From positions 1,773,804 to 1,837,803 of the forward strand of contig JAAGOF010000109.1 of the NCBI GenBank assembly GCA_010645155.1: a stretch of DNA of 64,000 bases, written 5' to 3'. The notes beneath the pieces are model-generated. The model worked only from the letters and a program-made list of their open reading frames with translations, was not told where the DNA came from and ran no database searches. Position numbers and translations under genes: made by a program. Positions 46,748 through 61,200 of this stretch are shown piece by piece (the first letter of the stretch is position 1; every line of letters starts with the position of its first letter). Origin of the DNA: Tigriopus japonicus (lineage: Eukaryota; Arthropoda; Copepoda; Harpacticoida; Harpacticidae).

Positions 46748-49700
46748 TTAATAGACAACATCCTCGTCATCGTCGGTTACGCCATCGGATCGCTCGGCGG
46801 CCGTCTTGGCACGCCTCTCATTAAACTTGGCCTTCAGGGCGTCAACCTTTCCACTCACAAACATGTCCTTGTCCGCTTCCAGCCTTTGAAGAATCTTTTG
46901 ACGTCGATCATGGGCTCGAATCACGCTCTGAATAGATCCACACACCCGGTCGATCTCCTCTTCCGAGGACTCTTCCACGACAGCCGGTTTCTTTTTTAAC
47001 CAAGGCCGAGCAATATGGATCTTCAGTCCCTGTTTGATTGTCGACAAGGATTTGGATCGATTCTGATGGCTTTGAATAGCACTTTCGATGCCACTGATGG
47101 CGTCATCAAGGTCGTCGTTGGCGCGAACGGACTCGTTAATGTTCGAGGGAAGGGAATATTTGCGATCCAGGTCTCGTGGGGAACTTGTTGTGATGAGAGA
47201 CTTCATTGACTCCTCGGTCTGACCTTGATGCGAAGAAAGAGTGGTCTCGGCCAATTTGCTCAGGGACAAATCCGGATTCTGCTCTCTTCGCTCTTCCAAC
47301 TGTAAATATAATTAAAGTAACGTTTCAATCAAATCCAGTTGAGTCAAAAATATCTTAAATGTCGTGAGCATTCTTAAACACTACGAGCAAACAGTTAAGG
47401 CAAATCGTCCCTTTGACTCGCCTGCATAAATGAGATCCGGAACGTGATCTTGCATCTGATGTTACAGGTACAGAAAAAGCAATGTGGAATAATGGTATTC
47501 AAAAAAGCAAATTAGCATCCACTCAAACATTCAAAAGACGTTAAGAAGCATTATGGACAAAGTAAATCGCAAATTCTTCGGCAAGCGCCAAACGTTAATT
47601 TATGATTACCAATTCCGATTCTGGGACAAGCGTTTCGGCCTCAGGATGACATTCCTGTAGAAATTGAACAAAGGACCTTTTTGAAATAGAACGTTGGACA
47701 AAGTCTGATTCTTGGTTGTGTCTAGAGCACAGAAAACGAGAAAGCGGTTGTGACAACATCCACAGATAAGAAAGAACAAGAAGAACCCGGTGACAAATGT
47801 ATCCCGATAAAAGCCCTTCACGCACGCACCACACAAATCCACAAGTGAAGCTGCCTCCGGCAAGAACAAAAGGATGTTCTGGTTCTTTTCTTTCTCAGTT
47901 TCTTACACTTTCCTTGGACCGACAATGTCTCCACTGTACAGCGTTAAACGAGAAGAATACTGGTGCATGCTCTACCCCAACCATTGCCAACCATTGAAGA
48001 CGAGGGACTTTTAATGAAGTTAGCTATTTTTCGCTCGAGTTGCAATGTGGGACGTCTATTATCTCAAGGGGCATGTTGGAGTTGGCCTTCTTCCTCTGTG
48101 CCACATTGTTCGTTGGGCTGTGGAAGTAATTGTTGGAGATGTGTTCCACCAGTAATATTACAAGAACCTCGTGCACAGATTAAACGGCCAAGAGTTTAGG
48201 ACCATGAAACGATAGTTTTGGCAATGTTTCATGGGCATCCAACTCTGTAGGCGAAAAAAGACTGCCCCCCCTTGCCCCGACATTTAGAGGAATGTCCTGG
48301 TATCTATAAATGGTCCTTGTGTGTACACATGTGAACAAGAAAAATGTACTCTTAATGACTAGACTCTGGGAATGAATGTGGTTGGACCCTTATTGCGCCC
48401 AAGTACGTGACATCTCGTTTTAAGGTAGTAAATGTGGCGCCATTAGAGGGAACAACACAGAAGTTGCAGAATTTATGGTCGATTAGCACCACACATTGCT
48501 GAAATGTGGTTAATAGTTAGAATGAGTTTGCTCGGGGAAAGGCTTTGTTTGCAAATGGAATACAACATAGAAATCAAGAATAAAGCCGGGGATGGCTTTT
48601 GGACCAATCACAGAGTTTTAAAGGATTGGCTGGATTGGCTTTTTGAGCCACTCAAATGTTCAGCAATCCCATGAAAACGGCCCCTCAATTTTTATTGGGA
48701 CGATTTACGAGTGCCGTTTCTCGTTAAACGGATATTGCAATGGTTTCTATCCTTCCTTTCCGCATCTTTCTTGGTCCTGTCCATCGCTTCAAATCGAGTC
48801 TTTGAACGCTTTTGAGCAACAACCTTGTTCTATTGATCAATTCGCCATCTGACGGATTTCTCCAGCACAAAACAAAAAGAAATCCGCAAATTTGCTTAGG
48901 TTGATAACCTTACCTCTTCATAGAAGTGTTTCCAGGTTCTTTGAACTCTTCTGGCGGCCAAAGACCCGCCCTCACTTCGTCTTCGAGACGTTCGGGGCGT
49001 TTCCATGCCTGCAAGGTCCTTGTCTTCGGTGTGATCGCCATCTCGGCTTCCTTCGTCATCGGCAGAGGGTTCGTCATTTTCATCAGCATTACTTTCATTG
49101 GAAGACGACCCTTCGCCCGTGTGAGAATCACCCTTGTCCTGACCTTTCGGTAGGACAGGGGACCTCGACCTCAGAGAGTTGTCATTCGATTTGATTTCCA
49201 TCTGGATTTTCCCATCGGGTTCAATGCGAAGCACCGACGAGTCTAGTTCGTCCTCAATGTCATCATCGTTAGTAAAGCAGGCAGTACTGGGATACGGACC
49301 TGGCCCGCAATGGGGCTCCACAGGGGTCTTTGGAGGGCTAGGCGTGGCCACTTCATGCTCTGGAATCTGAGACGGAGGCGGTGGTGGCGGAGGGCTGGGC
49401 GTCAGTTCGGCCCGACTGTGATGTTGAGTAACCTGCCGAATATGGGAAGGTGATTGGTAACGTGTGGCACTTGGGATTCTGGATGGAGAGGGTTGGGGGA
49501 TCCGGGATATTCGGGCTGGAGAAGACCCTTGATGTAAAGGAGAGGGTTTCCCAGGACTAGCACTATTGGGGGGGATGGATTTAGGAGGGGTCAAAGGCGA
49601 GGATGATCTGGAAGAGAGAGGCTTTTTCGATGGGCTGCTCATCTGAACCGGCGAGGGTTTTACCACAGGTTTGGCTATTCTGGGCCCTCCAGATTTGGAC

Positions 49701-52700
49701 GGAGTGCCTCGAACCCCATGAGCAGGTGATCGTACTCCACTCGGTTGAGGCTTCTTTAGTGGACTTCCTCGGGGAGAGGGTTTTTGTTTTGGATCCTCCC
49801 GGAGAGAAACGATCGAGGACGAGGTCGAATTTGACACACTGGAGCGGGTTTTCCCGGCTGAGCTGGTAGTGGGCTTGGCTGGACCATACACGGGCTTTGC
49901 ACGACGGACAGACTCCATGGAAGGAGCGGAGCCTTTCCTCATGTTACTCAGGGAAGAGGCTCGGGATTTCTGTTCGGGAAAACGCACTTGTGTTCCCACA
50001 CTTATGTATTCCGAGGGACAATCTTTGCCTTGACTGTTGCTCCTGCAGAGCAAGAGCTCATCGCGGAGTTGTTGGCAATTTTCTCGGAGTTCACCTATGA
50101 GTTCGGACATTTTCTCCATTTCATCTTTCAATTCGGATTGCTCATTCCTGAAAAGAAAAATACCAAATGTTCTGCAATTTATTGCCGTCAAAATTTATAG
50201 CAATAGTTTGCCATTGCCAAGGTAAAAAGCTGCTCGATTAATATTGTGGCCATTTCACATTTCCAGTCTTTTTTACGATTGGCAACCGCAGGCGTTCAAA
50301 ACGGAAGTCTTTGCCTCAAACCACATAGTGTCACGTCAAAAGGGGTTAGAGTAATCGACGGTGACAATTGAAGGTTAATAACACCATTATGACACGTAGG
50401 TACAATCAGTACCAATGATATAGTAAAATGTGGAATGGTAAAATGCCACTTACAACTTCTCCTCGAAAGATTCTTTGTATTGGTTTCGTTCTTCTTTGAG
50501 TCTTCGTGCCAAAGCCTTGTATTTGTCCTTTTCGGCGCTTTTGGTGTGAACCTCGTCACGACATCGAGCCAATTCAGCGACTTCTGTGGTTAAAGCCTTC
50601 ACCTTGTCGTCATAGGAGAGGATTAGGGAGATCAATTGGGGTTTGGAAAGACCGTCGTAATCATCTGAAATAAGATTCAAGAGAGGGAGTTGGATTTTGC
50701 TCTTACTAGAACGATTAAGGTTAAATTTTGAAGAACATCTGTGAAGAAGGAAAAGATAGCTACCGCAAATTCCTTGAGGCCTTGTCGAATTAAACCAAAC
50801 CACAACAACTCTTACTCTTACGCATCTGTTAGTTCAAACATGTCATCCGAATATTAACTGCAGCACAACTGTTTTTGAACAATGTAAAGTCCATTATGGA
50901 GGCACACTTTCCTGTTTTTTTTTTTTTTAATTTCATCAAAGCAAAGGTTCGCCACTTGCCACATCGATCGCAAAAAAAATCGGATTGCCCAAAGTCAAGG
51001 TCGTGCGAGTAAAAATGTATTAAGTCATGATTTCTGATAAACTCCTTCCACTTCATGGCAAAAACAAACCCATTAAAAAGGCTTAAAATGCGAATTACAG
51101 GATTTTCCACATTAAGCACTTTCAACCAATAACCGTTTCCGAATTAATGAAAATATGTTGGTCAAATATTTTCAATTTCCAATACTTTTCCGAATATCTC
51201 TATAGCCTAAACAGAGTGAATACTCTTTTTTTTTTATGCTTCACGCTTAAGAAACACGTTGCATGGATTCATTTTGAAACAATAGCTAAATACAAAGCTT
51301 ACTATTTTTCTGGGAATCCATCTTTGGCACAATTATTTCAGATCTTTGAGGGGTGTGGTTATCTGGAGGCATGGAGGGATTGGGCGTGTTGTCCACAAGC
51401 ATATCATCACGGAGCTCTTCGTTTTCTGTCCTCAATGTAGTGTTTTCTTGGGAGAGCATTTTGATCGTTTCGGTCATGCTTCGGAGCTTTTGCATAAGTT
51501 CCTTATTCAAACTCGGGCGGGATGCCAAACCATTGAGAGATCCAGATGAAGTCCGATAAGGTGATCCTGGTCCCACATTACTCAAATCACCATTACAATG
51601 TCCCGACGTACTGATGGAACGGGTGAGCTGGAACACAACACACCGAATGAAATTCGCAGAGTGGCAAAATCAAAGAGAAAGAGAGGCCCCACAACTGCCT
51701 GCAGCAACACGATTGACACACCAAAAGGAACCTTTTTGTGCGGAATGTCTTTTGTTTCTGAACACAAAACAAAAAGAAATCACTTTTGTTCAATTGAATT
51801 GTTGCATGAGGAGCATGAAGGCGGCTCCTACAGGTGATGTGTCTCTAGCTCGAATGCAGGGGCTGCTTTTGTCTATCATCGCCATCATCATCATCATCAT
51901 CGTGTACCAGAGTACGTAAGTAGTAAGTTGCAGCACTCTCAAACCCGCTCTCGTTTTTTTGATACTTTTTTGTGGAAAACAAGAGCGTGTGTGTAAAAGC
52001 TGGATGGATGGATGTAGTATTGACTAACGACAATGTACGAGTGTGCGAGCGGATCCTTTTTGGCCGTGGACTGATGTCACTCTATCATACCGACCTCAAA
52101 GCCAGGTTTTCCAATGGGAAGGAAGCTATTGGGAAAATTCAACTGAAAACAGTTGTCATGGCTTGAAGTGAAACAAAATACTCGACGAAAAGTATGTCAG
52201 ATGACCTTCAAAAGCAGGTATTATTATTCTTGCATATGGAAATCCTCCCCACCAGCATGACTGGTTAATTGAATGGGATGACGAGTGCGACTAATCAATT
52301 CAACAGCTTCCTATCCCACTTCAGATACCAACAGGAACTATTCCAATGAGATTACGCGTGCTTTTAGTGTAAAATGCCATTATTTTAAGATGCCAGTTGT
52401 GCCAAGACCAAGATAGAAGAAGAATCCTACAAAGCTTAACGACATTTCACCACCCACGAAAGTGCTTTGAACAAAAACAACGAACAAATTATAAGCGAGG
52501 AGTTCTGCAAGGTGTAGGAGTAGCGCCCTCGAATAAACCCGTTTGCGTCCACTTCAACGCTCGTGATTATGTGCAAAAAAACAACAGAAGCAAAGCAAAT
52601 CACGCAGAGATCGTATGAAAACCAATACCTGACCAGGATGAGCTAAACTGACAATGATCTCATCCTTATGCGACAACAACTGATTTTGCTCGCGGCAACG

Positions 52701-54528
52701 GTCCTTCGAGATGAAAATAGATTTCACATTAAATGGAATGACAACACAATTGTTTGGCCTTATGTACTTACTTTGGTCATGCTGAGCTCGTGTTTGGTGA
52801 GGGCTAGTTGCTTCTTTAAATCCATGATGGACTCTCCGTCGAAACTATCGTCCTCGTCTTCCTCGCCCACTGATCTGGATAAGAATTGACTGCGAACCAC
52901 GTGGGTGGATCTTAATTGAGATGAGGTCCGGCCTTTAAGACTGCGTGACAACAAATCTGCAATAATAAACAAAGACACATTGAAAAAAAAAAGCCAATGA
53001 CTTGTAAGCGTTTAGAATAAAGTAATCTTTTCGAGCTTGATGTGTTTTGACCACAAGCCGAGACTTATCAAAAATTCAATTTGACCTCCGGCCACACATT
53101 CTATGGCCAAAAATTGCCATAGCTCTAATCTTAACCTGTGGAGACAAAATAATTTCCTGTCATTGGTGAGATTTAAGGGAAGTTTTTTTCCCTGTGATTT
53201 CATCAGGAACTACCCATATCGATGTTGAATGGAAGTAGGTCAATAGCCCCAATAGTCTTTTGACAACCCTCCCAAATCATCAACAACAACACTCGATGTA
53301 GTCAATCCATTCATCTCCAACAATTCGGATGGAGCAAAATCCCCGGTATCTCGCTCAATTGACTTCGCCTTTGAGCGTGTATACGTATGTACCAAGATTT
53401 TCTCCCAATTGAAGTAGGAACGAGTCTATACCATCCAATTTCAAGTGGTCTCCTCCCCAGGAGGCGAATTCTCCATTGGCAAATCACCACAACGACAACG
53501 TCAACATCCGTGGGGTTGTTGTTATCGTCGTCGTGGAAATTGTTATTCTTCTTATTATTCCAGCTGAGACTTTTTTCCAATGCAATGGGTGTCACGATTT
53601 CTCTTTGAACGCCCAGCTACCTCCTTCCTCGGTAGAGTTTGGCGATGAACCTTTTCCAGATCTGATGGATCTCTCATTGTGATGACTTTGATGACTTTAT
53701 GATGAAGAAGAGCCCCCGAGTATCTTGATGAAACTTATCATTACGAGAGTAAATATGCAAATGAGCAAGAAGGGGTCCTGATGATTCAGAATGGGGTTGC
53801 AGTGTCATGCGTGTCTTGAATAGCGTCCATATTGGGTAATTTCAACGCTTTCACGACCTATTTCTCATTGTTCATGGAGGCCAATTGGTCGATGCACTTG
53901 TTCTGAGCACGATCGTAACTCTTTACAAATTCTGGATTCTCTTTAAGAAGTAAAACCAGGATTGGCTTAATTACCCTACCCAGCTACAAACTTCTTTTGC
54001 TTCGTTTACCCCTCCTTTTCAGCCTATTCAAGAACTTTCTTTTTGGTAAACGCGTTCAAATAAAATAATGTCCATTTTCAACCCATGTTTGTTCATCTTT
54101 CTTTTATTCAAGTAACATGAAAGCCAAAACCAGCTTCTTTGAGAAAAAAGAATTGGGTGTTTTTGTTTACCCTCAAGCCAATTTAATCGTTAAACAAACA
54201 TTAGCGACCGTCTCACACTTCTGACACTCGTATGAAAAAACATCTAAATCGGATCAAGACCACAGGGATTCTCACCAAACGATGTGAATGGCATGCTTGC
54301 TTGCTTGCTCTTTGGACCACCAAAAGCTCTGTTATGCTGATGAAAATCCTCGTTCATTCGACATGGTAATGAATTTGGTTGTGATCGCCTCGATCTGACA
54401 AGTAGCAAGACATTTCTAGCCCGTCGACCTCTCTCATAAAACACTCGGTCCTCGTCCATCCATTCTTTGCTTGGTTGGTTGGACTCGAGATCGAAACCTG
54501 AGATTGCCACACTTTCACTCATTTGCAT
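46748..54528 (-). CDS. IQCE: IQCE-like coiled-coil protein with IQ motifs (7 exons)
   Basis: Exons in transcript order are 54528-54276, 52956-52772, 52703-52629, 51627-51303, 50664-50454, 50147-48914 and 47299-46748. All junctions are GT-AG with matching phases (1,0,0,1,2,0), giving 2835 nt and 944 aa. Coiled-coil segments occupy about residues 125-170 and 200-400. A basic Ser/Pro-rich region with an eight-proline run follows. An IQ-like segment (AARRVQRTWKHF) ends at 761, and further IQ-like segments lie near 832-845 and 880-895 before an acidic C-terminus. The order resembles remembered vertebrate IQCE: a MDLKKQL-like start, a KDR-x-EQ-LL block, a coiled coil, a SKP-L--I block, LKEER, then IQ motifs. 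IQCE anchors the EvC complex at the ciliary base for Hedgehog signalling. The first exon is the least certain part; another coiled-coil IQ protein is the main alternative. Confidence 0.7.
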
Positions 54529-57500
54529 TCATGTTCAAATGCTCTAGATAACACACATAACGGAAATTCGCAATCCATATTGCAACTCCGACCTTGCCTC
54601 GATGACTTGTTGAAATTACGCGAACGTCGAGGAACATATTCGAAGAGGGTACTAAAGTCAAGGATTGCATTTGTCACCAAATAACAAGTGTGGCGTGAGG
54701 TTGGATTTCATTGGGATAAAATCTGCATAATCCCTTGTATAGTATGTTATTTATATGGCTGACAAAATTGTGTAAGAAGACAATCCTTTACTAGGGCTCT
54801 GCTCTGATATTCGATTCGGGAAAAAGGATAGAAAAGGCGAAGCCATGAAATGTCTCCAATTTCCGGGGCGAAACGGTCAGTCAGAATTGAGGAGAAAGAT
54901 AAAGCCACCCCTTTTAAAGTCTTTATTTTCTTTTTTTCCGTTTCGCACACGCAATACGTTTCTGTCTGGTTGTTCGAACGACAAAACTTGACAATATCTC
55001 TCTAGGAGTTTGTCCTGAAGGGGTGAAATCAATAGAAGAATGAGAACTTGGCCACCACTATTGTGCTGAATAGCTCTAAGCCTCGGCATATTTGAAGAAA
55101 AATTGCAACCCCTTGAAGGATTTTAGGGAAAGAATATAGAAAGCAATCAACTTATTGATGACTTTGGTAAACCATAATCACAAAACGACAACTTAATTTT
55201 CTAAAAGTGAGTCATGGTGTGAGATATATTTTGAATTTCTCAGATAGTGGGGTCAGACAGATCTTGCTCCTTTTCTCATTGAGACCCCACAAGATAAGAA
55301 GGGAATCATCATTCGAGGATCACGAAGCACCCATCTAATCTGGCCGGTTCTAAGAGGCAATAAAGGATGTACCGCATCTCCTTAGCTGAGAAGCGACATT
55401 CTTTAAAGGAGCCCAAGAGTCTTTTGAGGCAGAAATTGCTTAACAATCGGCAAAGAAGGCGCGATGGCAATGCCATTCTCACCCTCATGCACGGGATTAG
55501 AATGAGGAGCTGTCTTTTGTGTATTGACGAAGCCTTTAGGCATTGTTAAGACGAGAAAAAAAGTTCAAGGTGGCATTGTATTAGTGCCCATACTTTCGAT
55601 TTTCAATCACCGTTTAGAGTGTATGGTGGGTTAGCGGAGCATTGTCTTCATCAGCCATTCAATATCCGCACATCCCCAAGCGACCTCAACCTCTTTGCTC
55701 GCTTCTTTGTCGAACCCTTGAAGATATCCTACCAAAACAAATCTCCCCTTCCATTCCAAGAACACCTTTTTTTACCGGAACATTCAGCTTTTTCCAGTAT
55801 TCATCTCATTTCCTCGCTTTTGCAACCAAATACGAACGGCAATTTTTGTGCACCAAAGCCCGACATGAGTCATTGACAGGAGGATTTAACGAGTCCGGGT
55901 GAAATATAGTAGTTGAGGACAAGGACATTTGGCATCGAGATCACTACTCGAACTCGAGCCGTTTTGACGTTTCAAAGACAAATCCATGTTTATTGATACA
56001 ATAACTGATCATCCCGAGTTGAATTGGTAGTTTGCGGTGGAATGCGCTTATTGACTGGCTTGGTTCGAAATCGGTCATTCAAGAGGCCAGCAAGCGGTTG
56101 GTGCATGATTTGGCATCCCAAAGCAAATCGACCGAGCAATCAAGGTCAAGAGCGGAGATCAGAGATCTGCCAAAACAGGATTATGATTGATTGGCATGAG
56201 TGCCTCTTCTTAAAAGAGATGAGATCCTCAAGATCTTCTTTGAATGCAATGCGAGCCATCCCACAAAGGTTGGGTGGTGGAGTACAAGAAAAATCCGGGG
56301 TTTAGGGCCGTGCTCCTCATGATTGCACGTGATTGACTTCGGAAAGTTCTCAAGAGTTCAAGAAACCAATAAAATGTTGAGCCGACATAGCTTTCGGGTA
56401 AGTTACGGCTGCTCTTAGGGATGGATGACTGAGAGGGTTTTCTTCCAACCAATCCCAGCTCTGACAAAGGCACAAAGGCGTGATTAGTAATTGTGCCAGA
56501 GACACGATTTATGATACCATTACACACTACTTCAAGTACTTGCAGAACGTCGTCGGAACCCGCGTTACTTTCTCCCGCTTGAAGCACTAATCTCTCACTC
56601 TTGAACCGGAGGGAGTGAACTTAAAGCTATTTTCAAGCATTCTTCTCACGCCTCTTGCTTCTTCCTACTTTCAGTCTAATTATTATCAATTCGAAATGTC
56701 TAAGCTCCCAGGGATTTCCCTCCAGATGAATCGCTTTGGATTATGGTAATCATCGAGGGAAACTCTAATCCTGATTTCTAAACAAGATTTGAATATTCTA
56801 GTTCGCCTTTGTCACCCAATTCACGTTTTGTGGTTACGAATTCACAGATAAGGATTAAATGGTACGATAAAGAGCCACAATAATGTACAACAAACATTAC
56901 ATCTTTGTGTTTTAGTGGCGACCCGAACGTATAACTTATCTGACCTAGAGTAGAAACGAATAAGACTAGTGCAAAAAGTCAAACTCAATGAATTCGATGC
57001 TCATTAGACTTTAAAGTAACACTTATTAGCAAATGATACAAAATAAATATGGACAAAATTTGCAAAAAAATGTCGGTTTGACTAGAAAGGTAGCTTCCAA
57101 ACCAACCAAAGTAGCTTCATATTCAACACCTTCCATTTGGTTTCCAGCCTGCTTGCATTTCCGTCTACCAAAAATGATGATCATCCTTGAAAGTCAGTCG
57201 TGCATAATAAACTAATGAATGGCGGTCAATTGCCTCGGCGTGAGCACAATTGTAATCATGCCGTCTGATTGTAAAGAAATATCTAATAACGATGATGTAT
57301 CGAGTTTGCGTCACAGCCCTTACCTTCTATAACACTACAGGGGGTTCGAATTTCTCCAAAATTAGCGTCCTCAGTTCACTCGAGTCGAGTGTAAAATCAG
57401 CAGATTGACAGCATCCCCATTCTCTCCATCAATGTTTAGTTGATTCACTTGTGTCTCAATGGAAATCAAAGCACTCACTGACTGAAGAACGAGCGCCTCG

Positions 57501-57882
57501 TATGCCAATGAAGCAGCTGGCAATCAAGCAAGTGTTCAACCACCACCACTACCACTACCAACCACCCTCGTTCAATGCATTCGTCGATCTATGTAGTACC
57601 TTCTAAGACGTCTTGGTCATGTTTGAAGAGCGAAGAGGCCGAGAGGGATGACGAAGAGGTTGAGGATGATGATTAGAGCGGCCAAAAATAATTAATTAAG
57701 TAGAAAATATTGAGTAAAGTTTAAATATTAAATGTTTGGGCTTGTTCTTCCACAACTCAAGGAAAATCTCCGTTTTAATTGAATTATTTCAAGAACTTTA
57801 TAATTTCAATGTTTTTTTTTTTCAGAAATTTTGAGAAGGAATTGTAATTTTTGTTCCAAAATGTCAAGTTTTTGAGGGTTAT
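54529..57882. other. Unassigned sequence upstream of the IQCE-like gene
   Basis: The first ~100 bp presumably hold the IQCE-like leader. A 119-codon - strand frame at 56587-56228 reads somewhat protein-like, but splice partners were not found. A CCACCACTACCACTACCA stretch lies near 57540. Confidence 0.4.
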
Positions 57883-57890
57883 ATTGAAAC

Positions 57891-58207
57891 TAGTGATGGA
57901 CCAAAAGGGCTCATAACCGAAACCGAAAGTTTCGGCCGAAAGAGGGCTTAACCGAAACCGAAAGCAGCTGACTACAAAATTGTGTAAATGCAAAATCCAC
58001 CTTAAAAATTAAATTGCTCATGTGTTTCATGTTGGGTAGGGCGTAGATTTAGAAAAATCGGTAAAGTTGAATTTCAGTGGTTTTTGGACGAAAACTTTTT
58101 CGATTTTGTTGTCAAACTCCGTCCTTTATAGTGCATGTCTGCTTTCGGTTTCGGTAGGCATAACCGAAACCGAAATTTCGGCCGAAAGCGCTTTCAGTCC
58201 ATCACTA
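57891..58207 (-). mobile_element. hAT-type MITE, copy 3 of the TAGTGATGGACC family
   Basis: 317 bp, inverted relative to copies 1 and 2. The perfect 8-bp duplication ATTGAAAC flanks it at 57883-57890 and 58208-58215. Interior AACCGAAACCGAAAG repeats match the other copies. Confidence 0.9.
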
Positions 58208-58215
58208 ATTGAAAC

Positions 58216-61200
58216 TAGTTGGGAAATAAATATGTGCGGGAAATACGTAATTAGTAGGTTTTGCCTCAAAAATTACCTTGACAAATTGGAAAAAAAGAAA
58301 ATCGCATCTCCTTCTAAAAAGGAATTATGGAATCTCCAAGTTGAATATTTGCGCGCAAATTAATATTCTTCCTTATATCTTTTTAATATTTAATCCTCAA
58401 ATTAAGTATTTTCGGCCGCTCTAATGATGATAATTCGAGTGTATGGATGGATGGACGAGGGCAGGTCGTAAATGGTTTTGCGTATGTCCAGAAGTGCTGG
58501 AGGTTGGTTTTCAAGAGTGCTGTTATTGTTATTTCTATTACTATATGGGCTAGTGGTTTGACAAATCCTGATGAGGCCTTCTTAACATGTTTGCAGCCCC
58601 ATTGAAAGTATTTAGACTATGTCTCAACGGTTGAAGGAAGCTACCAAATTACTCGTACTTACAGTTATGGACACGATGAAAAAAAGCTCGACACAATTAG
58701 GACGCAAACAGGTTGATGAAGCTGGGCAGAAATTATCAAGACCAACCATGCTTTATTCGGATTTATGTAGACGAATTTAGAATGCCAGGCTCGAAGATAG
58801 GCATCTAGGAAGAGGAAATGAGCAGTTTTGGACGTGTTCGGACCGCCGAATTCTCGTCTCCAATGTCCATTGCCCAAAAAACTTTGCTCGAAATTCAATC
58901 TCGAAGGATTCATCCTTTCGAGATTTGTTCTAATTGTGCGGACCTCAAGATCAGATAAAGAATCTCAATTTAAAGCCCTCTCAATCACACCGCTAAAGTA
59001 TTTTTTTTAGAAACATGGCACCATGGAAGTTATAGCTAACATGTTTCATGTCAAGTTCCTTGATCCAAATCGGATCTTCACAGCTGGAAGTACAAACTCA
59101 GGGTTTACTTCACAGACAAATATTTGCCGGAGTGAAAAGCCGCTCACTGCAATATTGAAAGGGCCCCGATTTCTTTCGGGAGATCCTTTTCTTGGCCAAA
59201 GAACGAACTGTTCTCTTTTCCTCGGGCATTTATTTGGTCGTCATTGCGTCCTTAGTACGCACTGCACTACGTGTATTTGTAGGAGTCCGAAAACGGCAAG
59301 GAACCGTGATTACTTCTCCACTTTCAGTCCAATACGATTGATTGATCGATTTCAACACGACCCTTCAGCATGAGTGAGTCCAATGGATGGCCAATCACAG
59401 TTATCTATTTTGCGTCCTCGTCCCCTTTTGAAGGTACAATTTTGCCGAGAAGTCTGCAAAGAAACTCCTGAAACGGCCTGACGCTTTGGCAAGCGGATAA
59501 TTATACCTTGTCTCCAATTAGTTCATTACGCAGTGTACGTTCACTTTTGTACTACGTTAGTCTTTCTTTGAAGTAAATCGTAATTGCTCTTAAAAGCACC
59601 GTGAAGATTGAACTTTTGCTCCAAGGAGGCTCTCGTCAAGCTTCAGAGGCAAGGAGAAACGAAATCCTTCCTCTCAAGTCACTCGCACATCTGATAATTG
59701 GAATGCCAAGCAAAAATATTTGCAGGCCGACAGAGACGCCACAGAGGCCACCACTGGAAATATACATTTCAAGACCGAAAAACAAAATTCTCCCCCTCAT
59801 CTCTTGTTGCACAATCATTGAGAAGAAGCTTTTTGAAGACGAATCGTCATGTTCTTGACTAGTATGCATGCCGAAAAAAGACTTCCAGTAGTCAGATGCT
59901 GATGATCTTGTGTGGGCTGGTCGTAATAAAAGGCTAGTATGCTCAATTTTTGGGTGGATAATTATACGAATTGCAAAGGTCATCACGAGAACTGTCCATG
60001 ATTGTGGCTGTCGTCAAAGAAGTGGACGCTGCTCATTTTCTCAGAGAATGAGTTGCAGAAAAACCCCGCAACAGAAAATTGAACAAATTTTGTTCGCCTT
60101 TCCAAGGACCTTTGTCAGCCAGAATAAGTCGCCCTCTTCACAATCTTGTTGAACGCTCGACAGGTCCTTTTTTTCTTCATGATGAGGGTGGCAAACTTCC
60201 TGGACCTTCGATAAACTTCTTGAAAGGACCGTGAAACACCACCCCAACCAGATACTCATTCAAGTGCACAAGGAAGCTCCTCAAGAACAATAAGCCTGGC
60301 TAAACTGAAGGAAAGTGGTTTGAGACCCGTCGTTTTTATTTTCAAAAATTGGATTCAGGGACTTTATTATCAGCTCGGCCCACTCGGCACAAATTATTCG
60401 TAGGATGCGTTCAATAATTGGTTTTGCCCGCCCCCGAAAAGTCAAGGAGCTTTTGGAGACAAAGCTTGGATGGAGCGAACGAATAATCAATATTTGGATT
60501 TTAATTGCTTGTGACGGGTTGGAATGGAAACAAGAGGGGGAAAAGTGTGTCAAGGGGTTCATCAGGAAATCAGATCGAGTCGAGGGAGAAATTCCTTGAC
60601 TGTCGATAAACAACATACCCTGAGCAACGAACGATGACAGATGCCTTTGGGCGGTGATGCTTTAATGAAGAAAGGCGTGATCTCTCTCGAAACAAACATC
60701 TGTCAGAGTCAACAAGTTGGTAACGAGAACTTGAAGCGTTCCAAAGGAAACAATTCCCACTGTCTCTTTGACCAATAATGGTTGGAGACGCTATTCAAGT
60801 CAATTAGGTTGGACTTGGAGGTGATACCATCCTCCCTCTTCTTTTCAACGGAAGAACGCCCACACACGTGCACACCAAATCTTCACAAAGTCCTCCGTGT
60901 AAACTGTTAACACAAGGAAGTGAATTCTGGCCAAGCGGTTCGGTTTGGTTCACCAAAGTTGGCTTTTAAAAAATTCCAAATTTGTTGGGTAGATAACTGA
61001 GTCAAGGTGCGAGATCAACAATCTCATTTGCACTCTTTAGCCAACTTGATGTAAAAGGGACTTGTAGGTTGTATTACGTACATGCGTGTATATGGATGAA
61101 TCCACCCACGCATTTTGGGTTTTTAACATCTTTCCAGTCGGGTGTTATGTAAGGAATCGAAGCTTATCAGTTATCAGTAGCAAAGTAAGTGAGTATTACC

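Noticed and set aside
53311..53682. Candidate extra exons of the IQCE-like gene
   Set aside because: Joining 54276 directly to 52956 keeps phase 1 and a sensible sequence; these frames add nothing recognisable.
56228..56587. 119-codon - strand frame that reads protein-like
   Set aside because: No partner exons or family likeness found; kept only as a remark on the region.
57340..57370. GGTTCGAATTTC as a tRNA T-arm
   Set aside because: The surrounding sequence cannot be folded by eye into a cloverleaf with acceptor and anticodon stems.
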